From positions 1-7,927 of the forward strand of contig WLFX01000040.1 in the NCBI GenBank assembly GCA_009703545.1: DNA of 7,927 nt, read 5' to 3'. The position numbers and the translations under genes were made by a program. Below, piece after piece: positions 1-6,442 of this stretch. A model generated the notes under the pieces. That model had not been told where the DNA came from, searched no databases, and saw nothing but the letters and a program-made list of their open reading frames with translations. This stretch comes from Actinomycetota bacterium (GTDB taxonomy: Bacteria; Actinomycetota; Actinomycetes; Actinomycetales; Microbacteriaceae). Each line of letters opens with the position of its first letter. Position 1 is the first letter of the stretch.

Positions 1-158
1 GCGACGAACTCGGCGGAACGGTGAACCTCCTCGCTCGGGAAACCGTCCCACGACACGCTCGGAATTCGAACCAGAGCTTTGAGCGTCTCGACCGATTCGG
101 AAAGGCCTGCGTCGATTCGAGAGCGGATTTCGTCAAGAGAACGAGAGGAATGCGTCAT
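1..158 (-). CDS. M20-family dipeptidase/peptidase, N-terminal fragment (cut by window edge)
   Basis: Translating the minus strand from an ATG at 158 gives 52 complete codons that stay open to the window edge. The fragment begins MTHSSRSLDEIRSRI and continues with ETLKALVRIPSVSWDGF. The 'L-x-x-L-V-x-I-P-S-V-S' pattern followed by an acidic and aromatic stretch is the characteristic N-terminus of M20 zinc peptidases (dipeptidase, succinyl-diaminopimelate desuccinylase and ArgE relatives). The metal-binding motifs lie outside the window, so substrate and activity cannot be judged. I favour a cytoplasmic dipeptidase because actinobacteria often place one beside a DUF3043 gene (from memory). There is no clear Shine-Dalgarno sequence in front of the ATG. 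A -10-like TAAGAT ends eight bases before it, so the mRNA may be leaderless. Family call is fairly secure; exact role is not. Confidence 0.8.
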   Translation of the reverse strand, partial: MTHSSRSLDEIRSRIDAGLSESVETLKALVRIPSVSWDGFPSEEVHRSAEFV

Positions 159-163
159 AACGG

Positions 164-171
164 TAATCTTA
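164..171. promoter_or_regulatory. Mirrored -10 elements of a divergent promoter
   Basis: The eight bases TAATCTTA contain TAATCT on the plus strand (164-169) and TAAGAT on the minus strand (171-166); both fit the TAnnnT -10 pattern. The plus-strand element would start transcription near 176, about 20 bases before the DUF3043 gene, whose GAGAGGA ribosome site (184-190) would then lie in the leader. The minus-strand element lies seven bases before the dipeptidase ATG, which would make that transcript leaderless. I see no convincing -35 hexamer on either side. The assignment is pattern matching in a 38-base divergent gap where promoters are expected. Confidence 0.5.
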
Positions 172-196
172 GGAGCACCTATCGAGAGGAACCGTC

Positions 197-769
197 GTGA
201 CCGACTCCGCCGACACTTCGCCCAACACCGGCAAAGGACGAGCCACACCGAGCCGCAAAGAGCGTGAAGCCGCCAATAAGCGCCCTCTCGTTGCGAAACG
301 TGTAAAGACCAAGACCACCAAGGAAGATCGTCGAAAGCGTGCAACCGAACGCCTCGTAGCCCGCCAGGGATACGAAGCAGGCGACGAGCGATACATGCCC
401 GCTCGCGACAAGGGTCCCCAGCGCCGTTTTGTTCGTGATTTCGTTGATGCGCGATACACGGTCGGAGAATTCATGATTCCGCTGATGTTCGCCGTCATCA
501 TCGCAACCTTCCTCCCCCAATACAGCGCAACGGATGGCTCTGGTGCAACCCTTCAGCTCACGGTTCTCATCGCCATGTACGGCTTTTTCGTCATCGCCGT
601 CCTCGATGCGCTGATCTTTAGCCGCAAGTTGATTCGGATTATGTCCGACAAGTTCGGCGCTTCGAACATCGAAAAAGGCCACCGCTGGTACGCATCGACC
701 CGCGCCTTCCAGTTCCGTCCTCTGCGTGTTCCCAAGCCGCAAGTAACGCGCGGCGAACACCCGTCATAA
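197..769 (+). CDS. DUF3043-type two-helix membrane protein
   Basis: This is a 190-residue protein of unknown function with the features of the actinobacterial DUF3043 family. Residues 1-60 are highly charged and probably cytoplasmic, rich in Lys, Arg and Glu. The family-like block YMPARDKGPQRRFVRDFVDAR (66-86 region), then VGEFMIPL, leads into a first membrane helix at about 93-108. A second follows at about 120-141. The tail after the second helix is basic and short. A GTG at 197 is chosen because GAGAGGA (184-190) sits six bases upstream and the reading frame has no better start. The gene is divergent from the dipeptidase. Its stop overlaps the pyrD stop, so there is no room for an independent terminator downstream. 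No catalytic motif is visible; a structural or accessory membrane role is possible but unproven. Confidence 0.85.
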   Translation: MTDSADTSPNTGKGRATPSRKEREAANKRPLVAKRVKTKTTKEDRRKRATERLVARQGYEAGDERYMPARDKGPQRRFVRDFVDARYTVGEFMIPLMFAVIIATFLPQYSATDGSGATLQLTVLIAMYGFFVIAVLDALIFSRKLIRIMSDKFGASNIEKGHRWYASTRAFQFRPLRVPKPQVTRGEHPS

Positions 770-1777
770 CCCGCGCGTGAATCCCTTGGTCAGCCGTGCT
801 GCCCAAAACGGCCCCTCGTAAAGGAACGCGGTGTAACCCTGTACCAGAGTTGCGCCAGCCGACAGTCGTTCGGCGACATCGGCTGCCGTAGTAACTCCAC
901 CGACTGAGATGATGCACAGGTCCGAGCCCACTCGCTCTCGCAAACGACGCACGATCTGTGTAGACCGTTCAGCAAGCGGCGGGCCCGACAGCCCGCCCGC
1001 GCCCATCGCGTCGACTTCGGCATCAGGGGTGGCTAGTCCATCACGGGACAGAGTGGTGTTGGTGGCAATGATTCCGTCTAACCCGATCTGCACAACAAGG
1101 TCAGCAACGGCGTCTATGGCGCGATTCGTCAGGTCCGGTGCGATCTTCACCAAAACGGGAGTTGTGCCAGCTTCGTTCTTCACGTCACGCAGCAGTGGTT
1201 CAAGTTTGTCAATTTCTTGGAGTCCGCGAAGCCCCGGCGTGTTCGGCGACGACACATTGACGACCAAATAATCGGCAACCGGCGCTAGCAGTCGGGTCGA
1301 GGCAAGATAGTCGCCGCGGGCATCGTCAACGTCGACTCGTCGACTCTTTCCGATATTGACACCAACAATCGGTCCGCGGCGACGGCGAAGCCGAGGCGCA
1401 ACGGCCACAGCACCATCGTTGTTGAATCCCATCCGGTTAATCAACGCGAGATCAGCACGAAGTCGGAACAATCGAGGTCGAGGATTACCCTCCTGCTGAT
1501 GTGCGGTGACGGTACCGACCTCAACATGTCCAAAACCCAACCCCCAGAGGATTCGATACGCGATTGCGTTCTTATCGAAGCCTGCCGCGAGTCCAAACGG
1601 TGATTCAAAGTGCAATCCCAATGCATCAACCCGTGCCGAACGGGGCGGTCGCGTGAAAATACGAAGAAGCGGAGTCAGACCAAGGCGTTGACCGAGAACC
1701 AAAAGTGACATCACGAGTTCGTGTGCGTTTTCGGCGTCCATCCTTGCAAATACGAGGCGAAACAGGGTTCGATACAT
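764..1777 (-). CDS. pyrD: Dihydroorotate dehydrogenase (quinone), class 2
   Basis: PyrD oxidises dihydroorotate to orotate in de novo pyrimidine synthesis, passing electrons through FMN to membrane quinone. Numbered from the ATG at 1777, the protein has 337 residues, the usual class 2 length. Residues 1-45 form the N-terminal helical extension (MYRTLFRLVFARMDAENAH) that marks class 2 and serves as the membrane and quinone entry. Next come PFGLAAGFDKN (FMN region, 60-70), GNPRPRLFRL (97-106), NRMGFNN (114-120) and VNVSSPNTPGLR (173-184), the last carrying the catalytic serine. Late FMN phosphate-binding motifs are ISVGGV (290-295) and the VQGYTAFLYEGP segment. A GTG one codon upstream (1780) is also possible: it is nine bases from AAGGG, while the ATG is twelve away. 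Family alignment favours the ATG. Either start overlaps the nrdR stop, so translation is coupled. The 3' end overlaps the opposing DUF3043 gene by six bases. Confidence 0.96.
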   Translation of the reverse strand: MYRTLFRLVFARMDAENAHELVMSLLVLGQRLGLTPLLRIFTRPPRSARVDALGLHFESPFGLAAGFDKNAIAYRILWGLGFGHVEVGTVTAHQQEGNPRPRLFRLRADLALINRMGFNNDGAVAVAPRLRRRRGPIVGVNIGKSRRVDVDDARGDYLASTRLLAPVADYLVVNVSSPNTPGLRGLQEIDKLEPLLRDVKNEAGTTPVLVKIAPDLTNRAIDAVADLVVQIGLDGIIATNTTLSRDGLATPDAEVDAMGAGGLSGPPLAERSTQIVRRLRERVGSDLCIISVGGVTTAADVAERLSAGATLVQGYTAFLYEGPFWAARLTKGFTRGL

Positions 1778-2244
1778 CACGCGGAGTCGCCCTTAGATTC
1801 CTCCTCGGCTTTCAAAACGACGATGGCCGACTCAAAATCGTTGAGTGAATCGAACGCCTGATACACACTCGCGAATCTTAAGTAGGCAACCAGGTCGATG
1901 GTGCGAAGTTCGGGCAATATCGATAAACCAATCTCATTGGCATCGATTTGAGAAACTCCCGTTGCTCGAATGCTTTCCTCGACGCGCTGGGCAAGTCCTG
2001 CCAAATCGGCATCCGACACCGGGCGACCCTGACACGCTTTGCGGACACCCGCCACGATTTTCTCTCGAGAAAACGCCTCAATCACACCGTTGCGTTTGAT
2101 GACCGACAGGCTGGCGGTTTCGAGAGTCGACCAGCGCCCACCGCAATCAGGGCATTCACGTCGGCGGCGAACGGAGAGCCCGTCGTCTGAGGTGCGCGAG
2201 TCGATGACGCGAGTATCGGTGAAACGGCAAAAGGGACAAAACAT
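1777..2244 (-). CDS. nrdR: Transcriptional repressor NrdR
   Basis: NrdR represses ribonucleotide reductase genes, sensing ATP/dATP through an ATP-cone domain. The 155-residue product begins MFCPFCRFTDTRVIDSR. It has the four-cysteine zinc ribbon C3, C6, C31 and C34, the RRRRECPDC basic stretch (26-34), and the ATP-cone (about 46-136) containing ETASLSVIKRNG, FSREKIVAGVRKACQGRPV and LVAYLRFASVYQAFDS. Length matches the family. The ATG at 2244 is chosen because AAAGGTGA (2249-2256) is a strong ribosome site just upstream. The frame stays open to 2379, but that extra 45-residue stretch has no family resemblance and overlaps the divergent regulatory region. The gene is first in an operon with pyrD, linking dNTP control to pyrimidine supply. 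I found no recognisable NrdR box in front of it, so there is no sign of autoregulation. Confidence 0.96.
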   Translation of the reverse strand: MFCPFCRFTDTRVIDSRTSDDGLSVRRRRECPDCGGRWSTLETASLSVIKRNGVIEAFSREKIVAGVRKACQGRPVSDADLAGLAQRVEESIRATGVSQIDANEIGLSILPELRTIDLVAYLRFASVYQAFDSLNDFESAIVVLKAEEESKGDSA

Positions 2245-2339
2245 GTGGTCACCTTTCGCGTAGGGCGACAACTGCGTTGCCGTGATTTTCCATGTTACCG
2301 TTCGGGAATAATGATGACGAGAAAGCCATTGAGAGGATT
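2245..2339. promoter_or_regulatory. Divergent promoter region between nrdR and the flavin reductase-like gene
   Basis: This 95-base gap must carry the start signals for both flanking genes. On the minus strand TAACAT (2297-2292) fits the TAnnnT -10 pattern and would give nrdR a leader of about 40 bases. On the plus strand TACCGT (2296-2301), or the AATAAT at 2307-2312, could serve the flavin reductase-like gene. No good -35 hexamer is visible at the expected spacing, and no operator palindrome was found. Presence of promoters is likely from context; the specific hexamers are weak. Confidence 0.35.
2249..2256 (-). promoter_or_regulatory. Ribosome binding site that fixes the nrdR start
   Basis: AAAGGTGA on the minus strand lies four bases before the ATG at 2244 (seven from the AAAGG core). 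It selects this start over upstream in-frame codons that would add 45 unrelated residues in front of the zinc ribbon. Confidence 0.8.
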
Positions 2340-2837
2340 GTGACCATCGTGACGCCACAGGAGGCATTCCTCGCAGCATTTTCTTTGCATCCCGCTGGCG
2401 TTGCGGTGATCACGGGGAACTTAGATGACGGAACGCCCGCAGGGTTCACGGCAACGTCACTTGCCTCGTTCTCTGCCACTCCCCCTCGAGCAACCGTCAA
2501 TATTGCGCAACACGCCTCGTCATATTCTGCTGTCACGTTGGGCAAAACCGTCATCCTTCATTTCCTCAGTCGCCACCAAGTCAATATCTCCCGCACCATG
2601 GCCGGTGACTTCTCCGAACGGTTCACGGGCGACCATTGGGCACCTGGACTAGGTGGACTCCCCCAACTGCACGGAGTTCGAGCAGCGCTGCTCGCAACCG
2701 TGGTGGCCGTCACCGAGGTCGGCGACAACGCAACCATTGTCTTTGAGATAAATGATGGTGAAACCCACCCCGATTTTCCACCGCTCGTGTACGTCGATCG
2801 TCGCTATCACCGTGTCGGCGACATCGTTGCGAACTAA
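2340..2837 (+). CDS. Flavin reductase-like FMN-binding protein
   Basis: The product resembles the flavin reductase (HpaC/NtaB-like) split-barrel family. These proteins bind FMN and reduce it with NAD(P)H, often supplying reduced flavin to a partner monooxygenase. From the GTG at 2340 it has 165 residues. The visible family blocks are PAGVAVITG (18-26), PAGFTATSLASFSATPP (33-49, flavin-binding), a strand VNIAQHASS (53-61), HFLSRHQVNIS (74-84), and a C-terminal PLVYVDRRYHRVGD. The start is uncertain. An ATG at 2292 adds 16 unconserved residues and has no ribosome site. GTG at 2340 follows GAGAGG closely, and GTG at 2349 is a further option. No monooxygenase partner lies in the window, so the substrate is unknown. 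The gene runs opposite to its neighbours and its stop overlaps the dnaE stop by four bases. Confidence 0.85.
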   Translation: MTIVTPQEAFLAAFSLHPAGVAVITGNLDDGTPAGFTATSLASFSATPPRATVNIAQHASSYSAVTLGKTVILHFLSRHQVNISRTMAGDFSERFTGDHWAPGLGGLPQLHGVRAALLATVVAVTEVGDNATIVFEINDGETHPDFPPLVYVDRRYHRVGDIVAN

Positions 2838-5800
2838 ACGAAACAGTTAGGCCCGAGAACGCGTTTGAGTTCGCCGTAGAGCGGCCCGCTCACGGTGACG
2901 CGGTGGGGCAGTGTGAACACCTGGATTCCCGTCGCATGACGCAGTCGGAGTTCCACCTCGGCATCGCCCGGATGTCTCTTAAGTACATCGTCCAACTCTG
3001 CGATTAGTGTCGCGGTCGAATGTTCCGATGGAACTTGAACTCGGATGATGGACACCTCCGCGTCCTGAGAAACGTCGAGGTGTTTCACATTCCGAACCAT
3101 CATCGAGAGGAACTGTTCGCGGAGTCGAACGCGCCCACTGATGGCGACCAAGGAATCGTTGACGAGCAGCGGGCGAAGGTCGTCGTAGGCCTTTCCCAGA
3201 ATCGACAAATCGATGGATCCCGACATGTCTTCGAGAACGGCAGAGGCGTATTGCTTTCCTGACGCTCGTGCCGTGCGATGTTCGATGTTTCGGAGAAGCC
3301 CGGTCAGCGTGATCACGTCGTCTTCCGACGCTCCCTGCAGTTCCCACTCGGTTTCGTCACCGTCGCTGTCAGCAACTTTGGGGATAGCGGTGAGATCGCT
3401 AACGTACAACGTTCGGTGACGCTGAAGAATCGTCTCTTGACCGTTCAGTGGGTGATCGGAAACATACAACCCCAACATTTCGCGTTCGAATTCGAGTTTG
3501 GTCTTGCGCGGCCATTCGGGTCGATCCGGAATCAATTGCACCGGTTGATCGAATAGGTCTCCGAAATCAAAGCCAACATCACCCTTCGACGCGTCCTTCT
3601 TTTCACGTGTCGCGTCGTCAACTACCTTTTCGTGGACCTCGATGAGGGCTCGGCGTGTGTGACCGAAACGGTCGAATGCTCCGGATTTGAACAGTGACTC
3701 GATGGTGCGTTTGTTGAGCGCGGGCAACGGAACACGACTAAGGAAGTTGTCCACCGAGGTGTACTCGCCCCCCGAGGTTCGTTCCGTTGTCACGTGAGAC
3801 ACCACGTTCTCGCCGACGTTCTTGATAGAACCAAGCCCGAAACGAACGTCGTCACCGACCGCGGTGAAATACAGGTCGGACTCGTTGATGTCCGGAGGCA
3901 GAACAGTCACACCCATACGACGAGCCTCGACGAGATAGCCTCCCAACTTGTCACGATCGTCTCCGACGGAGGTAAGAAGTGCCGCAATGAATTCAGCGGG
4001 GTAATGCGCTTTGAGATAGGCGGTGAAGTAGGCGATCACTCCGTAAGCGGCGGAGTGTGACTTGTTGAACGCGTAATCCGAGAACGGGACGAGGATGTCC
4101 CACAACGTCTTGATTGCCGGTTTGGTGTAGCCGCGCTCCAACATTCCCGCGGAAAACAAAGGGAATTCTTTGTCGAGCGTTTCCTTGCTCTTCTTTCCCA
4201 TTGCCCGACGAAGGTTATCGGCCTGTCCGAGCGAATAACCGGCCACCCGCTGGGCGATTTCCATCACCTGTTCTTGATAGACGATGAGACCGTAGGTCGG
4301 TCCGAGGATGTCCGCGAGGGATTCCGCGAGTTCGGGGTGGATGGGCGTGATCGCTTGTTGCCCCTGTTTGCGCATCGCGTAATTGGTGTGTGACTTCGCG
4401 CCCATCGGGCCCGGTCGATAGAGCGCAAGCACGGCGGAAATGTCCTCGAAATGGTCGGGACGCATCTGTTTGAGAAGCTGTCGCATTGGTGGCGAATCGA
4501 GCTGGAAGATCCCGAGTGTCTCGCCCGTCGACAGGAGTTCGTAAACGCCCGGGTCGTTGAAGTCGAGGTCCTCGAGAACGAGGTCGATGCCTCGGTTTCG
4601 CTTGATGTTGATGAGCGCGTCGTCGAGAATGTCGAGGTTTCGTAGCCCCAGGAAGTCCATCTTGATGAGCCCGAGCTTTTCGCACGTCGGGTAATCAAAC
4701 TGCGTGATGATTTGACCGTCGTTGTCGCGCATCATGAGCGGGACGATGTCGGCGAGTGGAGTGTCCGACATGATGACACCGGCAGCGTGCACTCCAGTGT
4801 TTCGCTTGATGTTTTCGAGACCGAGCGCCGTCTCAAAGACCGCTTTGGTGTCAGCCGATTCCTCAATCACCTCGCGGAATTGGGCCGCTTCTTTGTAGCG
4901 AGGGTTGTCGGTGTCGTACATCTCGCCGAGAGACATGTCACGACCCGCAATCATCGGCGGGACCGCCTTCGACAGTTTCTCGCCCATGCCATAGGGGAAA
5001 CCCATGACGCGCGAAGCATCCTTGAGTGCTTGTTTCGCCTTGATGATGTTGAATGTCGCGATTTGCGCGACACGGTCAGAGCCATACTTGCTCGTCACAT
5101 AGCGTTTTACGTCGTCGCGTCGCCTCGTTGAGAAGTCAATATCGAAGTCGGGCATCGATTCACGTTCGGGGTTGAGAAAACGCTCAAAAAGTAGTCCGTG
5201 TTCAATCGGATCGAGGTCGGTGATTCGCATGGCGAAAGCGGCGAGAGATCCTGCACCTGACCCACGACCGGGCCCAACGCGAACGCCATTTTCGCGGGCC
5301 CATTTAACAAAGTCCGCAACGACGAGGTAATAGCCAGGAAATCCTTTACTTGTGATGACGTCGATCTCGTATCGTGCGCGTTCTTCGATTTCGGGGGTCA
5401 GTCCGTCGGGATATCGATACGAGAGACCGGTGATAACCTCGCGCTCGAATGCCGCCGCCTCGGTATCCCCCGGTTCAATCGGAAATTGAGGCATGTGACT
5501 GACCGACGTGTCAAATTCGACATTGCACCGCTCGGCAATGAGCAGCGTGTTGTCGGCGGCCTCGGGGTGGTCGGGGAACAACGACCGCATTTGGGCCGCT
5601 GACTTGAGGTAATAATCATCGGCTTCAAACTTGAACCGCTTCTCCTCAAGCAGTGTCGTACCGGATTGAACACACAACAGAGCGGCGTGCGACTTCGCGT
5701 CGTGCGCGTGGGTGTAGTGCAGATCGTTCGTCAAGACGAGGGGCAGGTCGAGTTCCTTCGCGAGCCGCAATAAATCCTTTATTCCAGCTCGCTCGATGGG

Positions 5801-6376
5801 CAAACCGTGGTCCATGATTTCAATGAAAAAGTTCTCTTTGCCCAAAATGTCGCGCATTGTTTCGGCCGCACGTTTGGCACCGTCATAATCGCCGATACGA
5901 ATTTTGGTTTGAATCTCGCCTGCCACGCACCCGCTCGTGGCGATAATTCCTTTAGAGTGCGTGCTGAGGAGGTCGAGGTCGATACGGGGCTTGTGATAAA
6001 AGCCTTCGATATAGGACGACGTCGACATCGAGAAGAGATTGTGCATTCCCGCGGTGGTCTCGCTGAGGAGTGTGAGGTGCGTATATGCTCCGCGCGCAGA
6101 AACATCGTTATCACCGCCGTCTGTCCACTGGACGGGCTTTTTGTGGTGGCGTCCCTCAGGGGCGAAGTAGGCCTCGAGACCGATGATCGCCTTGATATCC
6201 CGGTCTTTCGCCTGCTTCCACATCTCGAACGCGCCGAATAGGCTCCCATGGTCAGTCATCGCAATGGCGGGCATCTGCTGCGCCACCACCTCGTCCAACA
6301 GGCTGCCGATGCGCGCCGCGCCGTCGAGCATGGAGTTGTCCGTGTGAACGTGCAGATGAACGAACGAATTCGACAC
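2834..6376 (-). CDS. dnaE: DNA polymerase III subunit alpha (DnaE1 type)
   Basis: This is the catalytic subunit of the replicative polymerase, 1180 residues, normal for actinobacterial DnaE1. The N-terminal PHP domain (about 5-290) keeps all nine expected metal ligands: H9, H11, D18, H43, E68, H100, C150, D218 and H220. By analogy with the mycobacterial enzyme it may act as the built-in proofreading exonuclease. The polymerase palm has GPGRGSGAGS (368-377), the acidic motif MPDFDIDF (408-415) and KMDFLGLRN (572-580), which provide the catalytic aspartates. The fingers region has YGLIVYQEQ and the DYAFNKSHSAAYG block (767-779). Helix-hairpin-helix sequence follows (about 820-910), then an OB-fold (about 1021-1100) and the C-terminal domain ending LGPNCFV. 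The start is a GTG at 6376 with AAAGGAG five bases away. The usual Q-x-x-L-F clamp motif is degenerate (FGDLF, 938-942). Confidence 0.98.
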   Translation of the reverse strand: MSNSFVHLHVHTDNSMLDGAARIGSLLDEVVAQQMPAIAMTDHGSLFGAFEMWKQAKDRDIKAIIGLEAYFAPEGRHHKKPVQWTDGGDNDVSARGAYTHLTLLSETTAGMHNLFSMSTSSYIEGFYHKPRIDLDLLSTHSKGIIATSGCVAGEIQTKIRIGDYDGAKRAAETMRDILGKENFFIEIMDHGLPIERAGIKDLLRLAKELDLPLVLTNDLHYTHAHDAKSHAALLCVQSGTTLLEEKRFKFEADDYYLKSAAQMRSLFPDHPEAADNTLLIAERCNVEFDTSVSHMPQFPIEPGDTEAAAFEREVITGLSYRYPDGLTPEIEERARYEIDVITSKGFPGYYLVVADFVKWARENGVRVGPGRGSGAGSLAAFAMRITDLDPIEHGLLFERFLNPERESMPDFDIDFSTRRRDDVKRYVTSKYGSDRVAQIATFNIIKAKQALKDASRVMGFPYGMGEKLSKAVPPMIAGRDMSLGEMYDTDNPRYKEAAQFREVIEESADTKAVFETALGLENIKRNTGVHAAGVIMSDTPLADIVPLMMRDNDGQIITQFDYPTCEKLGLIKMDFLGLRNLDILDDALINIKRNRGIDLVLEDLDFNDPGVYELLSTGETLGIFQLDSPPMRQLLKQMRPDHFEDISAVLALYRPGPMGAKSHTNYAMRKQGQQAITPIHPELAESLADILGPTYGLIVYQEQVMEIAQRVAGYSLGQADNLRRAMGKKSKETLDKEFPLFSAGMLERGYTKPAIKTLWDILVPFSDYAFNKSHSAAYGVIAYFTAYLKAHYPAEFIAALLTSVGDDRDKLGGYLVEARRMGVTVLPPDINESDLYFTAVGDDVRFGLGSIKNVGENVVSHVTTERTSGGEYTSVDNFLSRVPLPALNKRTIESLFKSGAFDRFGHTRRALIEVHEKVVDDATREKKDASKGDVGFDFGDLFDQPVQLIPDRPEWPRKTKLEFEREMLGLYVSDHPLNGQETILQRHRTLYVSDLTAIPKVADSDGDETEWELQGASEDDVITLTGLLRNIEHRTARASGKQYASAVLEDMSGSIDLSILGKAYDDLRPLLVNDSLVAISGRVRLREQFLSMMVRNVKHLDVSQDAEVSIIRVQVPSEHSTATLIAELDDVLKRHPGDAEVELRLRHATGIQVFTLPHRVTVSGPLYGELKRVLGPNCFV

Positions 6377-6381
6377 GGAGA

Positions 6382-6388
6382 CTCCTTT
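6382..6388 (-). promoter_or_regulatory. Ribosome binding site for the dnaE GTG start
   Basis: AAAGGAG on the minus strand lies five bases before the GTG at 6376. It is the strongest ribosome site in the window and supports a GTG start. The next residues, SNSFVHLHVHT, match the usual DnaE N-terminus. Confidence 0.85.
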
Positions 6389-6405
6389 CGCGATAGCGGA
6401 CTTTC

Positions 6406-6411
6406 AGTTTA
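6406..6411 (-). promoter_or_regulatory. Possible -10 element upstream of dnaE
   Basis: TAAACT on the minus strand fits TAnnnT and would begin a transcript near 6398, giving dnaE a leader of about 22 bases. It lies in the 66-base gap after rluD. No -35 match is visible, so dnaE may simply be read through from rluD and divIVA. Confidence 0.3.
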
Positions 6412-6442
6412 GGTCGGTCGGCGGACGGGTCCGTGAGGCGCG

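Noticed and set aside
2245..2339. NrdR-box operator in front of nrdR
   Set aside because: No sequence resembling the A/T-centred palindromic NrdR box, or a pair of them, is present.
2245..2379. N-terminal extension of NrdR to a start at 2379
   Set aside because: The extra 45 residues have no family resemblance, run through the divergent promoter region, and a strong ribosome site precedes the internal ATG at 2244.
5807..6241. Open frame of about 144 codons on the plus strand opposite dnaE
   Set aside because: It lies wholly inside a well-supported dnaE coding region, has no recognisable motif or ribosome site, and is the kind of long antisense frame expected in GC-rich coding sequence. The same applies to similar frames opposite rluD and pyrD.
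6422..6433. Short palindrome CGGACGGGTCCG before dnaE, considered as a terminator or operator
   Set aside because: The arms are five bases with a two-base loop and no T-run follows, so it is not a terminator. As an operator it is too short to support.
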